A DNA stretch of 42,040 bases from Sphingopyxis lindanitolerans (lineage in GTDB: Bacteria; Pseudomonadota; Alphaproteobacteria; Sphingomonadales; Sphingomonadaceae), in NCBI RefSeq assembly GCF_002993885.1, contig NZ_PHFW01000005.1, forward strand, positions 1-42,040, written 5' to 3'. The position numbers were made by a program, and so were the translations under genes. This document shows positions 31,801 through 38,521 of this stretch, piece after piece (within the stretch, counting starts at the first letter, position 1; every line of letters begins with the position of its first letter). The notes below the pieces were generated by a model. It saw only the letters and a program-made list of their open reading frames with translations. It ran no database searches and had not been told where the DNA came from.

Positions 31801-32028
31801 GCCCGCCTCGACCTCGTTCCATAGGGTCGCGCGATCGTTTAAACGCTCCGGTGTACCTTCGGGTAACATGATTTCCGAATGGACGACGCCGGCCTTGTTC
31901 GAGAAATCATGGTCGCGTCCTAGCCGGTCGTCGTGCAGCCGTTCCGCCGCACGATAGGCCGCGCTGGCAACGGCGCTCGATCCGTTGGCGCGACTGATGA
32001 CCTTGGCCGAGAAATGGTAGATCGCCAT
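28897..32028 (-). CDS. traA: Ti-type conjugative relaxase-helicase TraA
   Basis: 1043 residues from MAIYHFSAKVISRANGSSAV, the normal N-terminus; 19 further open codons upstream are ignored. The MobA/MobL relaxase domain has the early tyrosine region (SSAVASAAYRAAERL) and the metal-binding histidines in MNVHWDLGKDG..KPHAHVMLSMR. The central RecD-like helicase has Walker A in VVGYAGTGKSTML and Walker B in VLVIDEAGMIGTRQME, with further motifs (TIHKSQGVTVDRAHV, YVALSRHRDG). The C-terminal tail is charged and helical. TraA nicks oriT, stays attached to the strand and unwinds it for transfer. It is divergent from traC across the candidate oriT. Confidence 0.93.
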   Translation of the reverse strand: MAIYHFSAKVISRANGSSAVASAAYRAAERLHDDRLGRDHDFSNKAGVVHSEIMLPEGTPERLNDRATLWNEVEAGEKRKDAQLAREVEFSIPRELDQKEGIRLARDFVEKQFVERGMVADMNVHWDLGKDGQSKPHAHVMLSMREVGLEGFGQKVREWNSTALLQEWREAWADHVNERLAELDIDARIDHRSYEAQGIELEPQHKIGPAASRMPEQGLEAERVEDHARIARENGEKIIANPQIALDAITRQQATFTRRDLAQFAFRHSDGKDQFDQVMSAVRTSPELVALGKDGRGEDRFTSREMIDTEQRLERAGYGLADRAGHGLPAASKMGGRDTAERVGLALGSQQKDALAHITGKNDLAIVVGYAGTGKSTMLGVARDEWERAGYQVRGAALSGIAAEGLEGGSGIASRTIASMEYQWEQGRELLGPRDVLVIDEAGMIGTRQMERVLSEAERAGAKVILVGDAEQLQAIEAGAAFRSLAERYGAAEISDVRRQHEDWQKDATRALATGRTGEAIHAYAEHGMVHAAETREAARESLVEGWDRARIADPDKTRIILTHTNAEVRDLNLAARDRLRDAGELGQDVRVSAERGAREFATGDRIMFLKNDRGLGVKNGTLGKVERVSPDSMAVKLDDGRQVAFDLKDYAHVDHGYAATIHKSQGVTVDRAHVLATPGMDRHSAYVALSRHRDGVQLHYGRDDFADDRRLVRTLSRERAKDMASDYPMYRDRDAEAQSFADRRGLSGEIRVADAPERKGVEILAPRAGTSRQMGEDSRTPDIGGDRGAGEAKAAAERQSRRGMFDGLKLSAAPVKAAEPAQGAKEKPAPKRGMFDGLKLPQRTPTPEPAKELPARAEQGQDRDFRRAVERASRSAEAVLQARASGGPVLEHQKVALERAVQALDTLRPRASDDMAEAMKRDSGLLREAAAGRSGPMIEAIRQEARVRADPNLRADRFVERWQQLSQDRDRLYRAGDMAGRKTLGQEMAGMAKSLERDPQVESILRGRTRELGLEIGMSPGRELGRELSRGLGISHDRGLSR

Positions 32029-32049
32029 GACGGCCGCTATACTGCCTTT

Positions 32050-32092
32050 CTTAGCGCACGTCGGCAACGACGTATAAGCGCGCACTCACACT
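32050..32092 (-). other. oriT: Candidate origin of transfer (oriT)
   Basis: Between divergent traA and traC lies the inverted repeat ACGTCG-GCAA-CGACGT (32058-32073). It is followed at once by ATAAGCGCGCACT (32074-32086), which resembles the TAAGTGCGCCCT nick region of IncQ/Ti-type origins recognised by MobA/MobL relaxases. Inverted repeat plus adjacent nick sequence next to the relaxase start is the expected layout. The exact nick position is inferred, not shown. Confidence 0.5.
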
Positions 32093-32202
32093 CTCTGCCG
32101 TTCGCATGATTGACTTTGCCGCATTTTTTATCCGGAGCTGCTGTCCTGTCACCGCGACCGTGCTACGCTGCCACTCCCGATCATGGGCGCGAGGGAGAGA
32201 AT

Positions 32203-32508
32203 ATGCGTAAGGTCCGCGACTATGACGCCGAGTTGAAGGCGCTGGGCGACAAGGCCCGCGCCCTCAAGGCGAAGAAGGTCCAGCAGCTAGGCGAGCTGGT
32301 CACATCCACCGGGGCCGATGCGCTCGATCTCGATGTGCTGGCCGGGGTGCTGCTCGCCGCCGTCGAATCTGCCAGCGCCGACGAAAAGGAGGCGTGGCGC
32401 GCGAAGGGGTCCGCCTTCTTTCAAGGACGCGGCCGAAAGGCTGGCCGAAGCACTGGCGGCAACGCGGGAGGCGGAAGCAAAACTGGCGCAGGCGAGACGC
32501 AGGGTTGA
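32203..32508 (+). CDS. traC: Conjugal transfer protein TraC
   Basis: 101 residues from MRKVRDYDAELKALGDKARALKAKKVQQLGEL; the ATG follows a GAGGGAGAG ribosome site. The pattern of a charged coiled-coil start, then GELVTSTGADALDLDVLAGVLLAAV and a low-complexity Gly/Arg tail, is that of TraC in Ti-type and sphingomonad transfer operons, an accessory DNA-processing protein at oriT. It is the first gene of the plus-strand transfer operon, opposite traA. Confidence 0.75.
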   Translation: MRKVRDYDAELKALGDKARALKAKKVQQLGELVTSTGADALDLDVLAGVLLAAVESASADEKEAWRAKGSAFFQGRGRKAGRSTGGNAGGGSKTGAGETQG

Positions 32509-32545
32509 AGCCGCACAGCGCCGCACCGATACGAGGGAATGGGCC

Positions 32546-32764
32546 GTGGCTCGCCGCGAACGCACCCGCCACCTCATAGAGCTGGGCGGCCTGGTCCAGA
32601 AAGCCGGCTTGGTCGAGCTGGCCGACGACGATCGCGCCACCCTCTACGGCGCGCTGCTCGAACTGGCCGCCAAGGCGCGCGAGGACCGCGACCGGCTCAT
32701 GCTCTGGAAGCGGCGCGGCAAGCGCGCGTTCGACGCGGAAGCGGAAGGGAGAGACGCACCATGA
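32546..32764 (+). CDS. traD: Conjugal transfer protein TraD
   Basis: 72 residues from a GTG: ARRERTRHLIELGGLVQKAGL, then DDRATLYGALLELAAKAREDRDRLMLWKRRGKRAF. The RxxxLIELGGLVxKAGL block is the TraD signature of Ti-type systems, a small oriT-processing partner. The same frame is open upstream through 32403 with coiled-coil-like sequence (DAAERLAEALAATREAEAKL) but has no ATG, GTG or TTG nearer than 32336. A longer protein would thus need a start inside traC. It overlaps the next gene by ATGA. Confidence 0.75.
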   Translation: MARRERTRHLIELGGLVQKAGLVELADDDRATLYGALLELAAKAREDRDRLMLWKRRGKRAFDAEAEGRDAP

Positions 32765-33042
32765 ACAGGCTCGATGTCGAAGCGATCCGCGCCCAGGTCC
32801 GCGCGCTCGATTTCACGCGCGGCACCCCGGCCGAAGTCGCGCTATGGCGCGAGGACGATGCCGACGCACGCGCCAATCTCGCGATCGAAGGCATGGACCT
32901 CGACTTGGCTGAACACGCCCTGTTCGACATGCTCCGCGAGGAATCCGTGCCCCCTCCCCTCGCCACCGCGATCGTCCTCAAGCTCCTCGATCATCCCGAC
33001 GCCGACCCGACGCTGGCGATCTCGCCGGCGACGATCGGATGA
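32761..33042 (+). CDS. Unknown 93-aa protein in the transfer operon
   Basis: Starts MNRLDVEAIRAQVRALDF. It is acidic and helical, with ADARANLAIEGMDLDLAEHALFDMLREE near the middle. The RxNxxIEGM helix faintly recalls the VbhA-type antitoxin helix found two genes downstream, but the match is too short to trust. It overlaps traD at the start and the nucleotidyltransferase-HEPN gene at the end (both ATGA), so it is tightly coupled to both and may act with the latter. Confidence 0.55.
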   Translation: MNRLDVEAIRAQVRALDFTRGTPAEVALWREDDADARANLAIEGMDLDLAEHALFDMLREESVPPPLATAIVLKLLDHPDADPTLAISPATIG

Positions 33043-33974
33043 CGATGCGGACCGGCCTCGACCATCTGCCCGCCGTCAAGCGCCGCGAGCTGGAACGGGT
33101 CGCCCGCGTCCTGTTCGATGAATTTGAGGATGCCGTCAAAACCAAGCTCTCGGACAAGCGCAAGGGCGGCCGCATCCTCAAGCTGATCCTGTTCGGCTCC
33201 TACGCACGCGGCGATTGGGTCGAGGATCGCGCCAGCGGTTACATTTCCGATTATGACCTGCTCGTCGTCGTCAACGCCGACACCTTCACCGATCTGCAAA
33301 CATGGTGGGCGGTCGCCGACGATCATCTGGTGCGCGAGCTGACCGTCACCAGGCACCTCGCCACACCCGTCAATTTCATCGTGCATTCGCTGATGGACGT
33401 GAACGACCAGCTCGCGCGCGGCCGTCCCTTCTTCGCCGACATAGCCCGCGACGGCATCGCCCTCTACGAAGCGCCAGGGCAAGCCCTCGCCGTGCCGCGC
33501 CAGCTCGACGCGCAGGAACGCCACGCCGAAGCCCTGCGCCATCGCGACCACTGGTTCCCGCTCGCCGCGCACGCGCTCAAGCTCGCCCGGGACAGCATTG
33601 CCGATGGCGTGCCGCGCGATGCCGCGTTCATGCTCCACCAGGCCGTCGAGCGGGTCTATAACGCCGTGCTGCTCGTCCTGACGCTCTACGCGCCCAAATC
33701 GCACCGTCTCGGCATCCTGCGCTCGCTCGCCGAAAATCTCGATCCCCGGCTGATCGAAGCCTGGCCGCGCGATACCCGCGCCGCCCGCCGCCATTTCGCG
33801 CAGTTGCAGCGCGCCTATGTCGAGGCCCGCTATTCCCATGCCTATGAAATCACCGCCGACGAACTGGCCTGGCTCGTTGACCGCGTGAAGCATCTCCACA
33901 CGATCGCCGGCGCGATCTGCGCCGAACACCTCGCCGGCGACGACACCCCCGAGAAAAGCCCCGCCGATGAATGA
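33039..33974 (+). CDS. Fused minimal nucleotidyltransferase and HEPN-domain protein
   Basis: 311 residues. The N-terminal nucleotidyltransferase has LFGSYARGDW (53-60 for GSYARGDW) and the metal-binding SDYDLLVVV (D71, D73). The C-terminal half (about 160-290) is a HEPN-like helical bundle (FPLAAHALKLARDSIADGVPRDAAFMLHQAVERVYNAVLL) with RYSHAY at 264-269. In two-gene MntA/HepT systems the nucleotidyltransferase AMPylates a tyrosine in the HEPN RNase motif R-x4-6-H-x-Y and silences it. Here both are one chain, and the motif reads R-x2-H-x-Y, so RNase activity is uncertain. It lies in a run of overlapping genes between traD and traG. Confidence 0.8.
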   Translation: MTMRTGLDHLPAVKRRELERVARVLFDEFEDAVKTKLSDKRKGGRILKLILFGSYARGDWVEDRASGYISDYDLLVVVNADTFTDLQTWWAVADDHLVRELTVTRHLATPVNFIVHSLMDVNDQLARGRPFFADIARDGIALYEAPGQALAVPRQLDAQERHAEALRHRDHWFPLAAHALKLARDSIADGVPRDAAFMLHQAVERVYNAVLLVLTLYAPKSHRLGILRSLAENLDPRLIEAWPRDTRAARRHFAQLQRAYVEARYSHAYEITADELAWLVDRVKHLHTIAGAICAEHLAGDDTPEKSPADE

Positions 33975-34239
33975 GCATCCCATATCGGACGACGAACGCG
34001 CCCGACGCCAGAAGGCGATCGATTTCGCGCGGACCAATATCGAGCTGTCGGGCTTCGCTCTCTCGCCGGGAATGGCGGCGCTGGGCGTCCGGTTCGTCGC
34101 CGGCGAACTCTCCGAAAGCGAATACATCGCCGCCGCGCTCGCTCATGCCAACAGCCTGCCCGCAAGCGCGCCGGCGCAGGACTATTTCGCCAGCCTCGCA
34201 GAACTCGAAGCCGCATGGGAGGCCCGCGATCGGCCGTGA
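33967..34239 (+). CDS. VbhA-like antitoxin-domain protein without a visible Fic partner
   Basis: 90 residues. ERARRQKAIDFARTNIELSGFALSPGMAALGVRFVAGELSESEYI follows the VbhA antitoxin pattern (helix, xExxG turn, FVxGElsxxEYI). VbhA blocks the Fic AMP-transferase VbhT through an [S/T]xxxE[G/N] helix. Here the corresponding stretch is TNIELSG, where the glutamate position is shifted, so inhibition by the usual route is doubtful. No Fic gene is in the window. It overlaps the end of the HEPN gene and precedes traG. Confidence 0.65.
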   Translation: MNEHPISDDERARRQKAIDFARTNIELSGFALSPGMAALGVRFVAGELSESEYIAAALAHANSLPASAPAQDYFASLAELEAAWEARDRP

Positions 34240-34281
34240 TCCGCGCCGGATATTGGGAAATGACGATGGGAGGGAGTCCTG

Positions 34282-35961
34282 ATGATGGAATGGTTCCGCC
34301 AGCTCGGCCGCGCGATCCGTAACCTTGCGCGCATCGCGCGGACCAACCCGATATGGGCGATCACCGCCCTTGTGGTCAGCCCGGTCGCCCTCATCCGCCA
34401 TCTGTTCGGCGTCCTGGTGCTGTTCCTCATCACCGCCCTGGTGCTGGGGCTTGGGGTGCCGCTCATCCTCGGCAAGCTGCTCGGCCTGCCCCGCGATTCC
34501 AATATCTACCAGATCGTGATGATGCTGACGGGCCTGGTCATCTTCCTCGTCACGCTGCGCGCCCTCTTCCAACCGCTGATCCTGCGTTATGGCGGTCCTG
34601 CCGGCGACGACACGCACGGCTCGGCCCGTTTCGCCACCGATCGCGAGACAAAGCCCCTCGCCCAAAATGGCGACGGCCTGCTGATCGGTCGTGATCGCAA
34701 GTCGGGCAAGCTGCTGCGCTACGCCGGCCCCTCCCATCTGCTGACGATCGCGCCGACGCGCACCGGCAAGGGCGTGGGGACCATCATTCCCAATCTGCTC
34801 GACTATCCCGGTTCGGTCATCTGCATCGACCCCAAGGGCGAGAACGCCCGCATCACCGCCCGCCATCGCGCCAGGTTCGGCCCGGTCCATGTCCTCGATC
34901 CCTTCGGGGTGACGGGCATCGCCTCGGCCGCGTTCAACCCGCTCGATCGCCTCGACCCTGCCGGCCTCGATCTCGCCGACGACGCGATGACTCTGGCCGA
35001 TGCGCTGGTCTATGACGCTCCCGGCGAAGCCGGCGAGGCGCATTGGAACGAGGAAGCCAAGGCGCTGATCGCCGGCATCCTCCTGTGGGTGGCCTGTGAC
35101 CCGCAAGCGCAAGGCCAGGATCGCACGCTGGAAGCCCTGCGCGACTGCCTCACCTTCGCCCCTGATAATTTCCAGCGGATGCTGCGGGAAATGTCGCGCA
35201 GCACGCAGGCGCGGGGCCTGATCGCGCGTGCCGCCAACCGCCACCTGGGCAAGTCCGACCGCGAGGCAGCCGGCGTGCTGTCGGCCGCGCAGCGCCATAC
35301 CCATTTTCTCGATTCCCCGCGCATGTCGGCCGTGCTGGGCCGCTCGGATTTCACCTTCGCCGATGTGAAGGCGCAGCCCACAACCGTTTATCTGGTGCTG
35401 CCGCCCGATCGGCTCGCCACCTATGCCCGCTGGCTGCGCCTGATGCTGGCGCAAGGGCTGACCGATCTGGCGCGCGCACCCGCCTCCCCTGCCCGCCCCG
35501 TCCTGTTCCTGCTCGATGAATTTGCCGCGCTCGGCCGCCTCGAACCTGTCGAGCGCGCTATGGGCCTGATGGCCGGTTACGGCATCCAGCTCTGGCCGAT
35601 CTTGCAGGACGTTCACCAGCTCCGCGCGCTCTACGAGCGCCGCGCCGGCACCTTCCTGTCCAACGCCGGCGTCTTGCAGATATTCGGGGTCAACGATCAC
35701 GACAGCGCCAAGCTCGTCTCCGATCTGCTCGGCCAGGAGACGGTCGTGTTCGAGACCATGAGCCGCGCGATCGACGCGGAGGAAACCGGCATATCGTTCG
35801 GGTCGCAGCATGTCGCGCGGCCCCTACTCACGCCCGATGAGGTCCGCACCATGCCGGCCAATCTGGAATTGTTGTTCCTCGCGGGGCAACGCCCGATCGT
35901 CGCGACCAAGCTCGCTTACTATGCCGATCGCGAGTTCGCCGGGAGATTCGACAAACCGTGA
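34282..35961 (+). CDS. traG: Type IV coupling protein TraG (VirD4 family)
   Basis: 559 residues. Two or three N-terminal membrane segments (IWAITALVVSPVALI, HLFGVLVLFLITALVLGLG, IVMMLTGLVIFLVTLRALF) precede the ATPase. Walker A is APTRTGKG (157-164), Walker B is RPVLFLLDEFAALG, and the VirD4-typical HGSARFA and DPKGENARIT are present. It links the relaxosome to the mating channel and drives DNA export. ATG 34285 is equally possible as start. Family members are often 60-100 residues longer at the C-terminus, but the barrel-side motifs (NDHDSAKLVSDLLG, FLAGQRPIVATKLAYY) are complete. Confidence 0.92.
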   Translation: MMEWFRQLGRAIRNLARIARTNPIWAITALVVSPVALIRHLFGVLVLFLITALVLGLGVPLILGKLLGLPRDSNIYQIVMMLTGLVIFLVTLRALFQPLILRYGGPAGDDTHGSARFATDRETKPLAQNGDGLLIGRDRKSGKLLRYAGPSHLLTIAPTRTGKGVGTIIPNLLDYPGSVICIDPKGENARITARHRARFGPVHVLDPFGVTGIASAAFNPLDRLDPAGLDLADDAMTLADALVYDAPGEAGEAHWNEEAKALIAGILLWVACDPQAQGQDRTLEALRDCLTFAPDNFQRMLREMSRSTQARGLIARAANRHLGKSDREAAGVLSAAQRHTHFLDSPRMSAVLGRSDFTFADVKAQPTTVYLVLPPDRLATYARWLRLMLAQGLTDLARAPASPARPVLFLLDEFAALGRLEPVERAMGLMAGYGIQLWPILQDVHQLRALYERRAGTFLSNAGVLQIFGVNDHDSAKLVSDLLGQETVVFETMSRAIDAEETGISFGSQHVARPLLTPDEVRTMPANLELLFLAGQRPIVATKLAYYADREFAGRFDKP

Positions 35962-36037
35962 ACCGGACTATCGAGCAAGGGGATAGGCCGATTGTTGTAT
36001 AGTGTCAGAACCGCCGCCAAGGGCGGAAGGATAGGAT

Positions 36038-36469
36038 ATGGATCAGCGCGTCATTGATCTTTGGGACCGGCTCATGGCCTATGGAGAGAGCGGTTCCGCC
36101 CCTCTCCCCGCGATCCGCGATGAAGTGTTGGAGCTGCACGCGGCGATTACCGATGAGGAAAGCCGGCTTGGCCTCATGCGGATATTCAATCTCGTTTGCG
36201 ACCTGGTGGCCGTGCATCTCCAAGAGACGAACGGCAATGTTGAAGCCTTCGCCCAACACCGCCAGGGCCAGATATGGATGTTCCTGCGCGCGGAATGCCT
36301 TGTCGATGGCGTGCTGGACCGGGACCGGCTGCGGTATGTGACCGGGCGCGAGGTGCAGGCCGGTCGCATGACGGAGGATGATCCGCTGCGCCGCTACGCA
36401 TTGGGCGATGACTCCGCCTTTGATGGGCTTATGGCAGCGCCGCCGCCACAGAAGCGGACGCGCCATTAG
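36038..36469 (+). CDS. Unknown 143-aa protein downstream of traG
   Basis: Starts MDQRVIDLWDRLMAYGESGS, is helical and soluble, and ends in a basic tail (APPPQKRTRH). There is no recognisable motif. A GGAAGGATAGG ribosome site precedes the ATG and a perfect hairpin (36490-36520) follows, so it is a self-contained unit 76 bases after traG. Codon use resembles the rest of the backbone. Confidence 0.6.
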   Translation: MDQRVIDLWDRLMAYGESGSAPLPAIRDEVLELHAAITDEESRLGLMRIFNLVCDLVAVHLQETNGNVEAFAQHRQGQIWMFLRAECLVDGVLDRDRLRYVTGREVQAGRMTEDDPLRRYALGDDSAFDGLMAAPPPQKRTRH

Positions 36470-36489
36470 GACCGGCTCAAATTCTACGC

Positions 36490-36520
36490 GCTAGATCCTC
36501 TGACCCCGCGAGGATCTAGC
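36490..36520 (+). terminator. Strong hairpin, probable bidirectional terminator
   Basis: GCTAGATCCTC (36490-36500), a 9-base loop, GAGGATCTAGC (36510-36520): a perfect 11-bp stem, followed by TTTCC and an A-run. It lies 21 bases after the previous stop codon and marks the start of the 870-bp gene-free replication region. Confidence 0.6.
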
Positions 36521-36781
36521 TTTCCAAAAAATCAGCCGCCTGGGAAGCCCGTAGAGCGCCATGCCGGCCGAACCCTCCCCGACCTTGCCGAACGTCTGAA
36601 ATGAGGCCCAGCGGCCCGGAAATCGCGCCTGTGGCGACATTTCCGCCTGCCCTGCCCTCTCGGATTGATCGCTGTCCTATCCGCCTGGCTTTTCTGGAAA
36701 GCCAATTGCGACGGTGCTGCTGGCGCTGTGGCTGCGATGGAGGCGCAGCGTTTAAACGATCCCCTTTCTAACAAAAAGCGT

Positions 36782-36877
36782 GCCGGCGAAGCCGGCTCAT
36801 CATGGGGATGCCGGGTGGGAGGATCGCTAAAGCGATCCGGGGCGGCCGAAGGCCGCGAGCCGGCGGGGCGAAGCCCC
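36782..36877. repeat. Cluster of four short GC hairpins with tiny loops
   Basis: GCCGGC-GAA-GCCGGC (36782-36796), GGATCGC-TAAA-GCGATCC (36821-36838), GCGGCC-GAA-GGCCGC (36842-36856) and GGGGC-GAA-GCCCC (36865-36877), followed by GTGTTTTTCTTCTTT. Three share a GAA loop. They could form terminators, single-strand initiation structures or packaged palindromes. Confidence 0.6.
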
Positions 36878-36942
36878 AAGAGGCGGTGTTTTTCTTCTTT
36901 CTGATTGTGCCTGAAGCGCGGCGCTGGTGAGTCGCGCTGCCG

Positions 36943-36963
36943 TTGTCCCGATTTTCGGGACAA
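36943..36963. repeat. Palindrome TTGTCCCGA/TCGGGACAA
   Basis: A perfect 9-bp inverted repeat with a TTT loop. Part of it recurs close by as CTGTCCGATCTGGCGGGAC (36964 onward). This is a candidate protein-binding site of the origin; the binding partner is unknown. Confidence 0.45.
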
Positions 36964-37037
36964 GCTGTCCGATCTGGCGGGACGCTGGTGGGTGAAACCA
37001 CGATGATCCAGCCTCTCGTCATAATCTTCCGCTGAAG

Positions 37038-37046
37038 TTATCCACA
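37038..37046 (+). promoter_or_regulatory. DnaA box
   Basis: TTATCCACA is a perfect match to the DnaA consensus TTATNCACA. It is followed by the AT-rich stretch to 37090, a plausible unwinding element. Confidence 0.75.
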
Positions 37047-37153
37047 GGTCAGCCTAGTGTTAAAATATGGGTTTAGTGATGTGTTACGGAAATTCGGCCT
37101 GCCCGGAAAGGCGCAGAAATCCTCGCTTTTTTGGCAGAAATTTGCCGCGCGGT

Positions 37154-37348
37154 GAATCCGCTCTGACGAAAAAGCGAATCCAGAGTGACGAAAAGGCGAA
37201 TCCACTATGACGATAGCGCCAGGCCTTCCCTGCCGCGCTCAAGCGTAATCGAAATGACGATAGCGCGGCGGTGAATCTGAAATGACGATAATCCGCTTGC
37301 GTATGTGAAATGACGATAGTAGCCCTAGCGTTAGTGAAATGACGATAG
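37154..37348 (+). repeat. Seven iterons of the replication origin
   Basis: Copies of the core TGACGA start at 37164, 37186, 37208, 37255, 37283, 37311 and 37340. The first three carry GCGAATCCNNNNTGACGANA at a 22-bp period; the last four carry GTGAAATGACGATAG or close variants at about 28 bp. Iterons bind the initiator and set copy number. The seventh includes the repA start codon. Confidence 0.85.
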
Positions 37349-38451
37349 ACCCCTCCCCTTCCCTGTTTGACGCGCCGATCGCCGCGCCGGTCTCGGCCGT
37401 GGACGGCGACGATCGCACGCCGCTGCTGCCGGTGCGCCATCCCAACCAGGACTTGTTCATCTGCGACGTGCTGGACGCCATCCCCAAGGATGACATGGCC
37501 TCAATGGAGCATCCGGTGTTTTCGCTCTCGACCAAGCCCGACAACCGGACGCGGCGCTACGAGCATAACGGCAACGTCATCGAGATTATCCCCTCGGGCA
37601 AGGGGCTGGCGACGATCCACGACAAGGACATATTGATCTACTGCATTTCGCAGCTCGTCGCGAAGATGAACCAGGGCGAGCAACCTAGCCGCACGGTGCG
37701 CCTGCAAGCCTATGACATGCTCGTCGCCACCAACCGGCAAACCAGCGGCGAAGGCTATCGACTGATGGCCGACGCCCTCACCCGCCTGCGCGGGACCACG
37801 GTGCGGACCAATATTCAAACGGGCGGTGTCGAAGAAACGCGGATTTTCGGCCTGATCGAAGAGGCCAAGATCACGCGCAAGACGTTCGATGGCCGGATGC
37901 TTGATCTCGAAATCACCCTGTCGGATTGGGTCTATCGCTCGGTCATCAGCAAGAACGTCCTGACGCTCCACCGCGACTATTTCCGGCTCCGCAAGCCGTT
38001 CGAGCGGCGCATGTATGAACTGGCGCGCAAGCATTGCGGCGTGAAGGACGAATGGAAGATCGGCCTAGAGTTGCTACAGAAGAAATGCGGCTCGAACAGC
38101 CCGCTCCGAGTGTTCCGGGCCTTGGTCAAGAAGGTCTGCGAGCATGACGCCGATCACGGCCATTTCCCCGACTATGCGGTGACGATGGATGATGACGTGA
38201 TCTTGTTCCGCAACCGCTCGGGCCTCAAATCCAAGCCCGATCCGGTCGCCAGCGCCGGCGACGATGCGCCCTATATCGACCCGGAAACCATGCACGACGC
38301 CAAGACGGCCGCGCCAGGCTATGACGTGTATGCGCTCTATGACGAATGGGTGTCGTGGTGGCACGACATGGGCAAGCCCGAACTCAAAAGCCCTGCCGGG
38401 GCCTTCCTCGGCTTCTGCAAGAAACGGCACGAACGCAAACCACTACGCTGA
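37339..38451 (+). CDS. repA: Replication initiator RepA (RPA family)
   Basis: 370 residues. The conserved region starts near residue 36 (NQDLFICDVLDAIPKDDMASMEHPVFSLSTK), then YEHNGNVIEI, GLATIHDKDILIYCISQL and a winged-helix part with RLMADALTRLRGTTVRTN, SDWVYRSVISKNVLTLHRDYFRLRKPFERRMYELARKHCG. This is the RPA-type initiator of alphaproteobacterial plasmids. It binds iterons to open oriV and usually represses its own gene. The ATG is embedded in the last iteron and has no clear Shine-Dalgarno sequence, which fits autorepression and weak translation. Confidence 0.88.
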   Translation: MTIDPSPSLFDAPIAAPVSAVDGDDRTPLLPVRHPNQDLFICDVLDAIPKDDMASMEHPVFSLSTKPDNRTRRYEHNGNVIEIIPSGKGLATIHDKDILIYCISQLVAKMNQGEQPSRTVRLQAYDMLVATNRQTSGEGYRLMADALTRLRGTTVRTNIQTGGVEETRIFGLIEEAKITRKTFDGRMLDLEITLSDWVYRSVISKNVLTLHRDYFRLRKPFERRMYELARKHCGVKDEWKIGLELLQKKCGSNSPLRVFRALVKKVCEHDADHGHFPDYAVTMDDDVILFRNRSGLKSKPDPVASAGDDAPYIDPETMHDAKTAAPGYDVYALYDEWVSWWHDMGKPELKSPAGAFLGFCKKRHERKPLR

Positions 38452-38477
38452 TCCCCTGCTCTATGCGGGCAAGCGGC

Positions 38478-38521
38478 CATGTTTACTTACCCGCATGTTT
38501 GCATGTGGACATGCTCACTTG
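38478..38521. repeat. CATG octad cluster A, candidate centromere/operator
   Basis: CATG at 38478, 38494, 38502 and 38510, all on one 8-bp grid (one step, 38486, degenerate; 38518 reads CTTG). It lies between the repA stop and the end of the parG-like gene. It shares the 17-mer CGCATGTTTGCATGTGG with cluster C. Confidence 0.65.

Larger units (their letters stand above)
36470..37338. other. oriV: Gene-free replication-origin region
   Basis: No convincing gene lies in these 869 bases. In order: an 11-bp-stem hairpin (36490), a run of four short GC hairpins (36782-36877) ending in a T-rich stretch, the palindrome TTGTCCCGA-TTT-TCGGGACAA (36943-36963), a DnaA box (37038), an AT-rich stretch (37048-37090) and seven iterons (37154 onward). 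This is the composition of an iteron-controlled plasmid origin. Confidence 0.75.

Noticed and set aside
33850..35811. A 653-codon open frame on the minus strand, opposite the HEPN gene, VbhA-like gene and traG
   Set aside because: It lies exactly antisense to well-supported genes. Its translation is low-complexity Gly/Arg/Ala-rich with no family motifs, a common artefact of GC-rich codon use.
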